35,398 nt of DNA. Source: Deltaproteobacteria bacterium. Lineage in GTDB: Bacteria; Myxococcota_A; Polyangia; JACPQR01. Positions 8,442 through 18,078 of the stretch are shown piece after piece. A program made the position numbers and the translations under genes. The notes below the pieces were generated by a model. It made no database searches and had not been told where the DNA came from. It was given only the letters and a program-made list of their open reading frames with translations. How positions within the stretch are numbered: the first letter of the stretch is position 1; every line of letters starts with the position of its first letter. Where the stretch lies: the NCBI GenBank assembly GCA_016190375.1, contig JACPQR010000118.1, positions 1 through 35,398 of the forward strand. The letters run 5' to 3'.

Positions 8442-9917
8442 CTACTCGGTCGCGATGCTCACCTGCGAGATCGCGTACCAGCCATCGCCTCGAATGCCCT
8501 CGATGGCGAGCTGGACGTTCGCTCGCGATCCGTCTTCGCTCAGGATGCCGAGATCGAGGGAGTACGTTCCGGTGGGGACGTCGCCCGGTAGGTCCACTAC
8601 GTCCTGGACCTCGTGGCTGCCGGGCAGCCAGCCCTCGAGGTCCGCCGGGCTCGCCCACTGTGCGACGACCTCGTCGGACGCGCTTCTCAGGCGATAGGCG
8701 AGCGGCCAGGGATGGTAGATGGGCGCGACGCCGCGGTTCGCCCAGCGCGAGGACAAGAGGAGCGACTCACCGGGACCGGCCGTGGCCGTGTGGGTCATCT
8801 CCTCCAGCACGAACCGATAGCCCATCCGAGCGAGGAAGGCGTCGACGGCGGGCCACCAGTCGGCCGGGACCGGCGAGGACTTCGCGTTGAGGACCGACAC
8901 GTGCCAGTCGAGCCCCTTCTGCAGGATGAGGTCGATGTCGAAGCCCATGTCGCGCCAGTCCTGCATCACGCCGCAGACCTCGAACTGCACCGGAGCCGTC
9001 TGCCAGGCGGCGCCGGACACGGGATCCTGCGCAGTCGGCTCGTAGAGGTCGTCCATGTGGTTCCAGCCCGCGCCGAACATGCCGTAGTCCCCGAAGCAGT
9101 CGCCCCGCCAGCCTGCGCCCCGCGAGACGGCGTACTCGACCGGGCCGCCCACGAGCATGACCAGCGGCGTCCCCGGGAAGTGCTCGAAGTACCAGTCGAT
9201 GATCGTCGTCTGGTTCTCCTCGGTCGGGTAGTAAGCCTCGCAGGTCGCCTCCACTCCGGAGCAGCAGGCGGTGTTCCACTCTGCCCAGCAGCCGACGGTG
9301 CCGATGTCGACGTGGTCGATGTCGGGCGACCCGTCGTACCGCTCGCCGAAGGCGGCGAGGAGCCGCTCGTGATGCTCGAGGAACTGCGGGTCGTTGTGGT
9401 CGGGGAACGTGCCGTCGTCGACCGCGACGCTTGCCACGCCGAGGTCCAGGAGCCACTGCGGCGTGGACGACGCGAAGACGGTCATCATCCGGAACGCCAG
9501 GGTCTCCCCCTTGGTCCTGGCCTCCTCGATCACCGCGTCCACCATGTCGAAGTCGTAGGCGCCCTGCGCCGGCTCGACCTCGGCCCACGTCCACCGGAAG
9601 TAGGCGACGGTCGAGGGCGGATGCTCGTTCGCGGGCGGCGGATTGCCCCAGCCGAAGTGGAAGTCCGCGAACCCCATCCCCGGGTTGTAGAGGATGTCGT
9701 CAACCTCGGTCGGGTTCACGGTGATGGTCGGCCCGTCAGGGATCGCCGAGTCACGGTCGCCGGCGTCCGATCGCGCCGAGGCGTCGCGGCCCGGATCCAC
9801 TCCCGAATCCGATCCGGCGCCGGAATCGACCTCGGCGTCGTCATCGCCGCCGCATTCGCAGCCCGCGATCGACACGGCAACAGCCGAACAGAGAAGGAGG
9901 GCTCGTGGCGCTCGCAC
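8442..9917 (-). CDS. DUF4832-type lipoprotein with glycosidase-like TIM barrel
   Basis: 491 residues. A lipoprotein signal ends IAGC (Cys 20), followed by an Asp/Ser/Gly-rich linker (residues ~24-60) typical of myxococcal surface lipoproteins. The catalytic-like part begins with VDDILYNPGMGFADFHFGW, then AYFRWTWAEVEPAQGAYDF, TLAFRMMTVFASS and DIDHVDIGTVGCWAEWN. These match the barrel seen in DUF4874/DUF4832 proteins, which look like glycoside hydrolases. The C-terminal beta domain (about 390-491: THTATAGPGESLLLSSRW, VDLPGDVPTGTYSLDLGI) fits DUF4832. Cysteines cluster mid-protein (ACCSGVEATCEAYY), suggesting a disulfide-bonded extracellular enzyme. The substrate is unknown. GTG 9915-9917 gives an ideal lipoprotein signal. 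An in-frame GTG at 9969-9971 overlaps the recQ stop as GTGA and would add 18 residues. Confidence 0.75.
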   Translation of the reverse strand: MRAPRALLLCSAVAVSIAGCECGGDDDAEVDSGAGSDSGVDPGRDASARSDAGDRDSAIPDGPTITVNPTEVDDILYNPGMGFADFHFGWGNPPPANEHPPSTVAYFRWTWAEVEPAQGAYDFDMVDAVIEEARTKGETLAFRMMTVFASSTPQWLLDLGVASVAVDDGTFPDHNDPQFLEHHERLLAAFGERYDGSPDIDHVDIGTVGCWAEWNTACCSGVEATCEAYYPTEENQTTIIDWYFEHFPGTPLVMLVGGPVEYAVSRGAGWRGDCFGDYGMFGAGWNHMDDLYEPTAQDPVSGAAWQTAPVQFEVCGVMQDWRDMGFDIDLILQKGLDWHVSVLNAKSSPVPADWWPAVDAFLARMGYRFVLEEMTHTATAGPGESLLLSSRWANRGVAPIYHPWPLAYRLRSASDEVVAQWASPADLEGWLPGSHEVQDVVDLPGDVPTGTYSLDLGILSEDGSRANVQLAIEGIRGDGWYAISQVSIATE

Positions 9918-9967
9918 ACCCGCAGCATACCCGCTCGAGGCGAGCGACGCGACGATGAGCCGGGCTC

Positions 9968-11947
9968 TCACTTCTCGGCGAGAAGCACTGCGAGGAAGCG
10001 CTCGCCGTGGGCGGCCAGGCGCGAAGGGCCCATTCCGTGCAACTGAGCCAGCGCGGACATCGTCGTGGGCCTCGTGGCCGCCATCTCGCGGAGGGTCCGG
10101 TCGGTCGCGACGATGAAAGCGGAGATCCCCCGCTCGCGCGCGATGGCGAGCCTGACGGCGCGCAGCCGGTCGAAGAGGTCCGTGTCCACCGGTTGTGCCG
10201 TCTTCGGCGCCGAGGACGAGGGCGACGCGGAGACGGGCGAGGACGAACGCTCGGACCTGGAACGTGGCCGCGGCCTCGCGGCCTCGGGGACCAGGACCCG
10301 GACGGGCTCGGCGCCGGTCATCACCGCGTGCCCGCGGGTGGTCAGGTAGGGAACCGGGTATTCGCTAGCGGTGACGTCGACGAGGCCGGCGGAGATCAGG
10401 CGGCGCAACAAGGACAGCGTCCAGTCCTTCGAGCGGCCCTCGAGGATCCCGAACGTGCTGGTGAGGTCGAGGCCCATCCGGCTCAGGCGCTCGGAGCCGT
10501 GCCCGATCAGCATCTCCGCCACCGCGTGCAGCCCCGCGCGGCCGCGGTTCCGGGCGACTCCGGAGAGCGCCTTGCGCACGACCTCGACGTCCCCGGGGCA
10601 GACCGCACGGGCGCCGGGCTCGTCGGCTGCGCCTCCCAGGCGGAGGCAGATGTCGCAGTGTCCGCAGCCTCCTAGCATCTCCTGCTCGTCGCCGAAGTAG
10701 CGCAGGATGAAGTCGTGCCGGCAGCTACCCGCCTCGACGTAGCTCAGGAGCTCGCGGAAGAGCCGCCACTGGCGCTCCACCTGCGCCGGATCCGCGGGCT
10801 CGCCGTCGGTGCCGCGCTCGATCAGCCTGCGTCTGACGCCGATGTCGGCCAGCGACGAGAGCAGGAGCCCCTTGGCCGGCTCGCCGTCGCGTCCCGCGCG
10901 GCCGACCTCCTGGTAGTAGGCCTCGATCGACCCGGGTGCGTGGGCGTGGATCACCGCTCGGATGTCCGGGCGGTCGATGCCCATCCCGAAGGCGTTCGTG
11001 GCGACCACCACGTCCAGCTCCCGGGCCGCGAAGCGAGCGCCCACGTCCGCCCTCGTCTCTGGATCGATGCCGGCATGGTACGCGGCCGACTGCCAGCCAT
11101 GCTCCGAGACGAAGCGGTTCAGCTCCTCCGCGGCGCGGCGCGTGGCCGCGTAGACGATGGCGGCGCCCTTCGGGCGATCGGGTGTGCCGAGCGCCGTCTT
11201 CAGCTCCGACGCGACGAGAGTCCGCCGCCGGCCGGATCCATCGACCTCGACCGCGGCGAGGTGCAGGTTGGGCCGCGCGAAGCCGTGGACCAGCACCGCC
11301 GTCCCGGACCCCAGCCGCAGCCGCTCGAGGATCTCCGCGCGGACGGCCGGTGTCGCCGTCGCCGTGCAGGCGATCACGCGCGGCGGGCGCAGCCTCTCGA
11401 GCGTCTCGCCGATCCGCAGGTACTCGGGCCGGAAGTCGTGCCCCCACTGCGAGATGCAGTGCGCCTCGTCCACGGCCAGGAGCGGCGGCCGGATTCGCTC
11501 GATGATGGAGACGAGCCGCTCGGAGGCGAGCCGCTCGGGCGCGACGTACAGGAGGCGGACCCCCCCGGACCCAAGCGCGTGCTCGCGCGCCCTGAGCTCC
11601 GCGAAGTCGAGCGTCGAGGCCAGGAACGTCGCCGCGATACCGCGGGCGGTCAGCGCGCGAACCTGGTCCTCCATCAGCGCGATGAGCGGCGAGATGACGA
11701 CCGTCGTCCCGCCGAGCTCCGTCGCCGGGAACTGGTAGCAGAGCGACTTGCCGCCGCCCGTCGGGGCGACCGCGAGGACCCTGCCCGGGCCGCAGAGGAG
11801 AGCCTCGACCGCCGCGCGCTGCCACGGCCGGAGCGACGGAATGCCGAAGAGCTCGCGAGCGCGCCCCTCCCAGTCGGCAGAGCTCACCTGGGCTGCGACC
11901 CGCGCTGGCTCGGCCGACTCGGGTAGCGGAGGTTCGTGCTCGGACAT
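9968..11947 (-). CDS. recQ: RecQ-family ATP-dependent DNA helicase with HRDC domain
   Basis: 3'-5' superfamily 2 helicase acting in recombination and replication-fork repair. Residues count from ATG 11945-11947. Motif 0 is FGIPSLRPWQRAAV and Walker A is PTGGGKS (62-68). The DEAH box (160-163) is followed by the RecQ aromatic loop CISQWGHDFRPEYLR. Further motifs are TATATPAVR, VYAATRRAAEEL, ATNAFGMGIDRPDIR and YYQEVGRAGRDG. A zinc-binding part follows (SCRHDFILRYFGDE, then CGHCDIC), next an RQC winged helix, a Ser/Pro-rich linker and a C-terminal HRDC domain (LFDRLRAVRLAIARERG to the end). At 659 residues it is slightly longer than E. coli RecQ. An upstream ATG at 12005-12007 would add 20 residues; neither start has a good ribosome binding site. 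Confidence 0.94.
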   Translation of the reverse strand: MSEHEPPLPESAEPARVAAQVSSADWEGRARELFGIPSLRPWQRAAVEALLCGPGRVLAVAPTGGGKSLCYQFPATELGGTTVVISPLIALMEDQVRALTARGIAATFLASTLDFAELRAREHALGSGGVRLLYVAPERLASERLVSIIERIRPPLLAVDEAHCISQWGHDFRPEYLRIGETLERLRPPRVIACTATATPAVRAEILERLRLGSGTAVLVHGFARPNLHLAAVEVDGSGRRRTLVASELKTALGTPDRPKGAAIVYAATRRAAEELNRFVSEHGWQSAAYHAGIDPETRADVGARFAARELDVVVATNAFGMGIDRPDIRAVIHAHAPGSIEAYYQEVGRAGRDGEPAKGLLLSSLADIGVRRRLIERGTDGEPADPAQVERQWRLFRELLSYVEAGSCRHDFILRYFGDEQEMLGGCGHCDICLRLGGAADEPGARAVCPGDVEVVRKALSGVARNRGRAGLHAVAEMLIGHGSERLSRMGLDLTSTFGILEGRSKDWTLSLLRRLISAGLVDVTASEYPVPYLTTRGHAVMTGAEPVRVLVPEAARPRPRSRSERSSSPVSASPSSSAPKTAQPVDTDLFDRLRAVRLAIARERGISAFIVATDRTLREMAATRPTTMSALAQLHGMGPSRLAAHGERFLAVLLAEK

Positions 11948-12071
11948 CCCGGGGCAGGACTCTACTTCGGACAGGACGGCTGCCGCCGCCGATTCGCTCG
12001 CGATCATCGAAGCCGTGCCGAAGCACTTCGCGTGCCGAGCGGATCCCCCGCGAATATGTCCTTCAGGCGCT

Positions 12072-12103
12072 GGCGATCGGTGGCGCCACACCGGCGGTTC
12101 GCC
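12072..12103 (-). terminator. Interrupted inverted repeat, possible termination hairpin
   Basis: On the minus strand, 21 bases after the stop of the P-domain lipoprotein gene, an outer stem GGCGA/TCGCC encloses an inner stem CGGTG/CACCG around the loop TGGCGC. There is no U-tract, so it may be a Rho-assisted pause, part of the recQ leader, or chance in GC-rich DNA. It also contains the perfect palindrome GTGGCGCCAC (12080-12089). Confidence 0.3.
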
Positions 12104-12124
12104 AGAGCCTACCGAATCGAGGGG

Positions 12125-14008
12125 CTATTCGCACCAGACGTGGAGGTTCCAGCCGTTCAGGGTGCCGTCGATGGCCTCGTCCGCGTCGGTCACGACCAGG
12201 TACCACCTGCCTTCGGCTGCGAGCCCGTCGAATGCGGAGAGGCTCTCGGCCGGGACGAGGGAGTCCGGGTAGTTGCCGACGATGTCGTCGTTGCTGCCGC
12301 CGGTCCGGTCATGCAGCGTCACGGCCGTCCCGGAGTGCACGAGGTCGACGACGAGGTCGCCGATGTACGAGTGGCTGATGTCGACGTCCACGGAGAGGTC
12401 GCGAATCGTGCAGTCGCCATAGGCGGGTATCAGATCCCAGATCGTCGCCATGTCGGGGATGGGCTCCGGCACGCCAGGTTCGCGCAACCACGAATCGACG
12501 CAGATGCCGATCACCTCCCAGTAGGTGACCGCGCCAGTGTCCCCGGCGAAGCTGTCACTGACGGAGAGTCGCCATTCGCCCGCAGAGTCATGTCCTGAGA
12601 AGGACGACAGAGGAAGGCCGGCTGGCGCGTAGATCCCCGGAGGCACCACGCTCTCGGCGTTTCCGTCGTCGTCCGGGAATGCCGGGTACCCGTCCGCGAA
12701 GCCGTAGACACCATTGACATCGTCTCGGCTGTCGCCGCCCTCTGGCCGGTCGAGCAGCGTGATCGTGGTGTCCGTGTCGACGTGGGTCAGCTGGATGCGC
12801 AGGTCGCCCACGTAGGTGTGGTTCATCTCTATCCAGACCACGTTGACGGTCTCCATCGTGCAGGAGCCGGCGTTCTGGACGGACGGCGCGACGGCGCCAT
12901 TGTCGGGGATCGCGTGATCCACGTCATCGATCGCGCGGGACAGGCAGGTGACGTTGAGCGTCCACGACTCGAGGATGCCCGAGAAGCCCTCGTCGTTGTC
13001 CGACACGAGCAGGAACCAGTCGCCCTGCGCGGCCTCACCATCGAAGTCGTCGAGGTCGCCGTCCGGCGTGAAGTTCGTCGGATAGTTCCCGACGATGTCG
13101 TCCGAGTCGGAGCCGGAGCGGTTGTGCAGGTTGACGATCGTTCCCTCGGGGCTCTGGAGCCGGACCACGAGATCGCCGATCGACTGGTGGCGCACGACCA
13201 AATCCACCGAGACGTCGTAGACCTCGCAGTCCGACGGGAAGTAGAGACCATCGTAGGTGCCGTCGGCGTCGTCGTCCGGGATGTCGAGGCCCGGGGCGCT
13301 CTGAAGGATGGAGTGGCAGTCGGAGCGATCGAGGGTGCAGTCGTCGTTGCATGACAGGTCACCGCCGCTCCAGCCGAGGTCGGTACATGATCCCGGGTCA
13401 CCGGCGGTCGGGTCGCACTCCTCCTCGCCTTCCTGGACGTGGTCGTCGCCGCAGAAGGCGAAGGTGCAGTCGTCGAGGCACCCGTCCGTGTTCTCGTCGT
13501 TGCCGTCGTCGCAGGCCTCCATCCCCTGCCAGACGAAGCCGTCACCGCAGCCCGCCTCCTCGCAGGTGCTCAGGCAGTCGTCGGTCTCGACCTCGTTGCC
13601 GTCGTCGCACTCCTCGTCGGGTCCGCCCGGCTCGCCGTCGCCGCAGACGTTGTCCGCGTCGCCGTCGCCGTCGCCGTCCCCGTCGCCGTCGCCGTCCCCG
13701 CCGCCGTCGCCGTCGCCGTCCCCGTCGCCGTCCCCATCCCAGTCGCCGTCCCCGTCCCCGTCCCCGTCGCCGTCCCCGTCGCCGTCGGCATCCACGTCGA
13801 TGTCGCCGTCCGCGTCCGTGTCGGCGTCGGTGTCCGAGTCGGAGTCCGTGTCCGAATCCGCGTCGCCGTCGCCGTCGGCGTCGGCGTCGGCGTCGCCGTC
13901 GCCTCCGACGTCGTCGTCGTCGTCGCCTCCTCCTCCGCCTCCGCCGCCACAGCCCGCGAGCGCCGCGACCAGGACCAACCACAGACACGATCTAGGGATT
14001 TCGAACAT
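12125..14008 (-). CDS. Lipoprotein with Asp-Gly tract, DUF4215-type Cys-rich repeats and three P-domains
   Basis: 627 residues. The signal ends LAGC (Cys 20). Next come eight Gly, five Asp and about 40 Asp-X dipeptides (residues ~37-118, mostly DG, DA, DS, DT). A Cys-rich segment (~119-230) has the DUF4215/Myxococcus repeat pattern: CGDG, EECDDGN, DDCLSTC, CGDGFVW, EACDDGN, DGCLDDC, CNDDCTLD. Three proprotein-convertase-type P-domains follow (~235-355, 360-508, 510-627), each with the SIGDLVVRL / YVGDLRIQL / YIGDLVVDL strand. Domains 1 and 3 share NYP plus an AFDG/DFDG turn and the W-L-V core. No protease domain is present. P-domains normally stabilise or target secreted proteases; here three without an enzyme suggest adhesion or scaffold use. 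The Asp tract probably binds calcium. ATG 14008 has GGAGG eight bases upstream. Located after trpA on the same strand but with 271 bases between. Confidence 0.85.
   Translation of the reverse strand: MFEIPRSCLWLVLVAALAGCGGGGGGGGDDDDDVGGDGDADADADGDGDADSDTDSDSDTDADTDADGDIDVDADGDGDGDGDGDGDGDWDGDGDGDGDGDGGGDGDGDGDGDGDGDADNVCGDGEPGGPDEECDDGNEVETDDCLSTCEEAGCGDGFVWQGMEACDDGNDENTDGCLDDCTFAFCGDDHVQEGEEECDPTAGDPGSCTDLGWSGGDLSCNDDCTLDRSDCHSILQSAPGLDIPDDDADGTYDGLYFPSDCEVYDVSVDLVVRHQSIGDLVVRLQSPEGTIVNLHNRSGSDSDDIVGNYPTNFTPDGDLDDFDGEAAQGDWFLLVSDNDEGFSGILESWTLNVTCLSRAIDDVDHAIPDNGAVAPSVQNAGSCTMETVNVVWIEMNHTYVGDLRIQLTHVDTDTTITLLDRPEGGDSRDDVNGVYGFADGYPAFPDDDGNAESVVPPGIYAPAGLPLSSFSGHDSAGEWRLSVSDSFAGDTGAVTYWEVIGICVDSWLREPGVPEPIPDMATIWDLIPAYGDCTIRDLSVDVDISHSYIGDLVVDLVHSGTAVTLHDRTGGSNDDIVGNYPDSLVPAESLSAFDGLAAEGRWYLVVTDADEAIDGTLNGWNLHVWCE
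13654..13900. repeat. Imperfect hexanucleotide repeat tract encoding (Asp-X)n
   Basis: About 250 bases of GTCGCC/GTCCCC/GTCCGC/GTCGGC-type hexamers on the plus strand encode the Asp-Gly/Asp-Ala tract on the minus strand. The unit length is a multiple of three, so slippage changes tract length without shifting frame. Wobble positions vary (C/G), and one unit encodes Trp, showing that the tract is under some coding drift. Confidence 0.85.
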
Positions 14009-14148
14009 TCGGTGGGCCTCCAAGCCTCCCCTGGTACGTCCGGGACGTAGCGTTCTTCCCTATCATCTTCGTGGTTGCAGCGGCCACGGTTTTCCCGTCG
14101 ACGAACCGCACTCGGCGCGCTTCCACGCTCGCCCGGAGGAATCGACAG

Positions 14149-14172
14149 GAAGACGCGAAGACACGAAGGACC
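14149..14172. repeat. Short octamer direct repeat (GAAGACRC, about 2.5 copies)
   Basis: GAAGACGC, GAAGACAC and GAAGGACC follow each other in the 271-base region between the P-domain lipoprotein and trpA. The rest of that region (14009-14279) contains the presumed promoter of the lipoprotein gene, but no hexamer pair convinced me. Confidence 0.5.
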
Positions 14173-14279
14173 CTCTTGACCTCGGCCCCTTCCCCCCCAT
14201 AGCCCTTGCCCCCGTCCCGCCGTGCTGGTACATATGCGGGTTTTGTTTCGAGCGCCGCCGAGGGCCGGGGCGTCAGCGG

Positions 14280-15083
14280 TCATCCGCCACGCCTCCAGCC
14301 CGGGTTGCGGCAAGCCTGCGCGAGGCTCGCCACGTACGCCGCGAGCGCCTCCGGTCCCGAAGCCGCCGTGCGGACCGCGGCGCTGCCGACGACGACCGCG
14401 TCGGCGATCCTGGCGATGCGGGCCGCGTCCTCGGGCGTGGCGATGCCGAAGCCCACGGCGATCGGCAGCCCGCCGGCGCGGGCGCGCAGGTGCGCAACGG
14501 CAGCCTCGATCCCGCCCAGATCGGCGAGCGCGGCGCCGGTCACGCCCGTGATGCTGACGAAGTAGACGAAGCCCGAGGCGATCGAGACGGCGCGGTCGAT
14601 CCGGGCGTCCGTCGAGGTCGGGGCGAGGAGAGGAACGAGGTCGAGCCCGCTCGAGTCGCAGGCGGCGCGGAGCGGGCCCGCCTCCTCCGGCGGCAGGTCG
14701 ACCACGAGGAGGCCGTCGGCGCCCGCGCCGGCCGCCTCTCGCGCGAACGCGTCCTCGCCGTGGACGAAGATCGGGTTGTAGTAGCCGAACAGGAGTATCG
14801 CCACGTCGGTCTCGGCGCGCAGCTCGCGCACGAGGCCGAAGACCCTCGCGATCGTCGTCCCGCCCTCGAGCGCGCGCTGGGACGCGGCCTGCAGGACCGG
14901 GCCGTCGGCCGACGGATCGCTGAACGGCACGCCCAGCTCGATGATGTCCGCCCCGGCGCGGACCGCGGCGAGGACCAGCGTGCGGCTCGTCTCGAGGCTT
15001 GGGTCGCCGGCCGTCAGGTAGATCACTAGCGCACGCTCGCCATTCGCGCGCCTTTCGGCGAGGGCGCGTCCGATCCGCGTCAC
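14280..15083 (-). CDS. trpA: Tryptophan synthase alpha subunit
   Basis: Cleaves indole-3-glycerol phosphate to indole and glyceraldehyde 3-phosphate, passing indole to TrpB. At 267 residues it is full length. The catalytic pair is at the standard positions, E49 in [11 protein letters not shown] and D60. Other conserved stretches are [49 protein letters not shown] and [12 protein letters not shown] 15081-15083 overlaps the trpB stop as GTGA, with GAGG eight bases upstream, so TrpA synthesis is coupled to TrpB. It is the last gene of the che-trp array. Confidence 0.97.
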   Translation of the reverse strand: MTRIGRALAERRANGERALVIYLTAGDPSLETSRTLVLAAVRAGADIIELGVPFSDPSADGPVLQAASQRALEGGTTIARVFGLVRELRAETDVAILLFGYYNPIFVHGEDAFAREAAGAGADGLLVVDLPPEEAGPLRAACDSSGLDLVPLLAPTSTDARIDRAVSIASGFVYFVSITGVTGAALADLGGIEAAVAHLRARAGGLPIAVGFGIATPEDAARIARIADAVVVGSAAVRTAASGPEALAAYVASLAQACRNPGWRRGG

Positions 15084-16248
15084 GGGATGATCCTCGATAG
15101 CGTGCCCATGTCCTTGTCGCCGCGTCCCGACAGGTTGACGATCACGAGCCGCCCTGCCCCGAGCCTCCCGACGACCTCGCGGAGCTTGCCCACCGCGTGC
15201 GCGGTCTCGAGCGCGCAGAGGATCCCCTCCGTGCGCGCCAGGAGCCGGAAGCCCTCGATGGCCTCCTCGTCGGTGGCCGAGAGCACCGTCGTCCTTCCCG
15301 AGTCCTTGAGCGCGGCGTGCTCGGGACCGACACCCGGGTAGTCGAGCCCCGCCGCGATCGAATGAGCCTCGAGGATCTGACCGTCGCCATCGGCGAGGAC
15401 GTAGCTCTTCGCGCCGTGAAGCACGCCCACTCGCCCGGCCGTCAAGGTCGCGCTGTGCCGCCCGCTGCCGATCCCCTCACCCGCGGCCTCGACGCCGAAC
15501 AGGGCGACCCCCGGGTCGCCCAGAAAACCGCGGAAGACGCCGATGGCGTTCGATCCGCCGCCGACGCACGCCACCACGGCGTCGGGGAGCCTGCCCAGGA
15601 GCCCCAGGAACTGCGCCCTCGCCTCCCGGCCGATCACCGAGACGAGATCGGCCACGAGGCTCGGGTAAGGGTGCGGCCCCGCCGCGCTGCCGACCAGGTA
15701 GTGGGTCGTCCGCACGTTGGTGACCCAGTCCCGGAGCGCCTCGTTCATCGCGTCCTTCAGCGTCCGCGATCCGCTCTCGACCGGATGCACCTTGGCGCCG
15801 AGCATCCTCATGCGCTCGACGTTCGGGGCCTGCCGGACCGTGTCGAGCGCGCCCATGTAGATCTCGCACGCGATCCCGAAGAGCGCCGAGGCCGTGGCCG
15901 TCGCGACGCCGTGCTGGCCGGCGCCCGTCTCCGCGATGATCCGCGTCTTGCCCATGCGCCGCGCGAGAAGCGCCTGCCCGAGCGCGTTCGTGATCTTGTG
16001 CGCCCCGGTGTGGCACAGGTCCTCGCGCTTGAAGAGGACCGTCGCTCCTACCTCGTCGGAGAGCCTGGGCGCCGCCGTCAGCGGCGTCGGCCGGCCCGCG
16101 TACGAGAAGAGCAGCGCGTCGAGCTCCGCCGCGAAGGCCGGATCGCCCTTCGCCTCGGCCCACGCTCGCTCGAGCGCCTCGAGCCCGGGAACGAGCGTCT
16201 CCGCCACGAAGCGACCGCCGTACTGCCCGAAGTAGCCCGCCGGCGCGC

Positions 16249-16252
<4 letters not shown>
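15080..16252 (-). CDS. trpB: Tryptophan synthase beta subunit
   Basis: PLP enzyme condensing indole with serine to tryptophan. 390 residues. PLP lysine is K86 in [13 protein letters not shown], with [12 protein letters not shown] before it. Also present are [36 protein letters not shown], the glycine-rich phosphate loop [10 protein letters not shown], and GRGDKDM near the C-terminus. The N-terminus has [15 protein letters not shown], the usual TrpB1 signature, so this is the major form and not TrpB2. GTG 16250-16252 overlaps the trpF stop as GTGA and has AAGG seven bases upstream. Confidence 0.97.
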
Positions 16253-16854
<602 letters not shown>

Positions 16855-16860
16855 TCCCCG

Positions 16861-17238
16861 CTACTCGATCTTGAGGAGGTCCTTGACCTTCGAGATGACG
16901 TGCGGGGCCTGGATGGGCTTCGTGATGTACGCGTTCGCGCCGAGCATCAAGGCGCGCTGGCGATCCTCCGCCGCGCCCTCCGTCGTGATGATCACGATCG
17001 GGACGTCCTTGTGGACGGCGTCCGAGCGGATCCTCTTGACGAGCTTGAGGCCGTCCATGATCGGCATGTTGATGTCGGTGATCACGATGTCGAACTTCGT
17101 CGCGGCGAGCTTGCGCAGCCCGTCGACGCCGTCATCGGCCTCGACCACGCGCACGCACTTGAGGCGATTGAGCGCGAAGACGAGGAGCTGTCTCATCATG
17201 GGTGAGTCTTCGACGACCAGGCAGGTGTACTCGGCCAT
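16861..17238 (-). CDS. CheY-like single-domain response regulator (distal copy)
   Basis: 125-residue receiver domain without output domain. Acidic pocket E10/D11, phospho-acceptor D55 (IVITDINMP), T85 and K107 (YITKPI) are all present, so it should be phosphorylated, most likely by the CheA of this operon. It is 6 bases downstream of the GAF protein gene and 6 bases upstream of trpF. It differs from the first CheY of the operon (25244-25639) in sequence ([24 protein letters not shown]). The two could act as output and phosphate sink, or serve different targets. Confidence 0.93.
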   Translation of the reverse strand: MAEYTCLVVEDSPMMRQLLVFALNRLKCVRVVEADDGVDGLRKLAATKFDIVITDINMPIMDGLKLVKRIRSDAVHKDVPIVIITTEGAAEDRQRALMLGANAYITKPIQAPHVISKVKDLLKIE

Positions 17239-17244
17239 GTCCGT

Positions 17245-18078
17245 TCACACGAGGTCCAGGTACTCGTCAAGCGTCAAGGCCTTGCCGGCCAGGCGCGAGT
17301 AGAGCCGGGCGCCGACCAGCGCGGTCGCGGCGTGGGCGCCGAGCAGCTTGAACAGCTCGAAGTCGACCGGCTCGAACCGGCCCTTCTGAGGCAATAGCTC
17401 GAAGACCGCGATCGCTCCGACCACCCGCTCGTCGACGCGCAGCGGAACGCACGCGAGCGGCGCCTCGGGGCCCACCGGGCCCACCATCGACTCGGCGACG
17501 TAGGTCTCGCCGGTGGCGAAGGCCTTGCCGATCGGACCGGCGCCGGCCGCGATGGAGGGCAGGCTCGCGCGGTCGATCCCGGCGCTGATGATCACGCCGA
17601 GCTCGCGCGTATGCGCGTCGGCGAGGTAGACCGCGAAGGCCTTCGCGCCCACGAGCTGGTGGAGCAGCTCCCTTATGTGCCGCACCACGTTGCGCACGTC
17701 GAGCGTCGAGTGGAGCTGGTGGCTCGCCACGTACAGGCTCGCGATCTCGGCGAGCTCGCGCTCGATCTGGGCGTAGCGCTCGTTGTACCTGCGGGAGATC
17801 TGCTGCGCCTCCTCGAACCGGGCGACCAGATCGCGCCTCTGTTCCTCGAGGACCTCGAGCTTGCCGAGCAGCTCCGCCAGGTGCCCCTTCGAATCCAGGT
17901 GCCTTCTCAACGACGCGACCTCGGACGACAGCTCGGCCTCCCGGTAGCGCAGCCGCTCGTTCTCGCGCAGCAGATCCTGGGTGAGCTCGGCGCCCTTCCG
18001 GAAGAACGTCTGGAGGAACTCCTCCCTCTGGCCGTCGATGTCGACGTCCTTGGGCTTCTTTCGCTTCGCGGTCGTCAC
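17245..18078 (-). CDS. Coiled-coil/GAF-domain accessory protein of the che operon
   Basis: 277 residues. The N-terminus is basic (TTAKRKKPKDVD). Residues ~20-125 form a long coiled coil with heptad-like Leu/Glu spacing (LRENERLRYREAELSSEVASL and on). Residues ~130-265 form a GAF domain (IASLYVASHQLHSTLDVRNV, FAVYLADAHTRELGVI, GPIGKAFATGETYVAES, LACVPLRVDERVVGAIAVFEL, LLGAHAATALVGARLYS). GAF domains bind small molecules or proteins. With no kinase, cyclase or HTH output, it may act as a sensor or adaptor bringing a signal to CheA in place of a classical receptor. GTG 18076-18078 overlaps the cheB stop as GTGA. The role is inferred from position. Confidence 0.85.
   Translation of the reverse strand: MTTAKRKKPKDVDIDGQREEFLQTFFRKGAELTQDLLRENERLRYREAELSSEVASLRRHLDSKGHLAELLGKLEVLEEQRRDLVARFEEAQQISRRYNERYAQIERELAEIASLYVASHQLHSTLDVRNVVRHIRELLHQLVGAKAFAVYLADAHTRELGVIISAGIDRASLPSIAAGAGPIGKAFATGETYVAESMVGPVGPEAPLACVPLRVDERVVGAIAVFELLPQKGRFEPVDFELFKLLGAHAATALVGARLYSRLAGKALTLDEYLDLV

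Noticed and set aside
14149..14172. Octamer GAAGACRC repeat as a regulatory array
   Set aside because: Only about 2.5 imperfect copies; kept as a repeat feature, but not as a finding.
13308..15029. Long plus-strand frame rich in Pro-Ser repeats
   Set aside because: It is the antisense reading of the Asp-Gly tract and trpA, both with strong homology-type motifs on the minus strand; it has no domain of its own.
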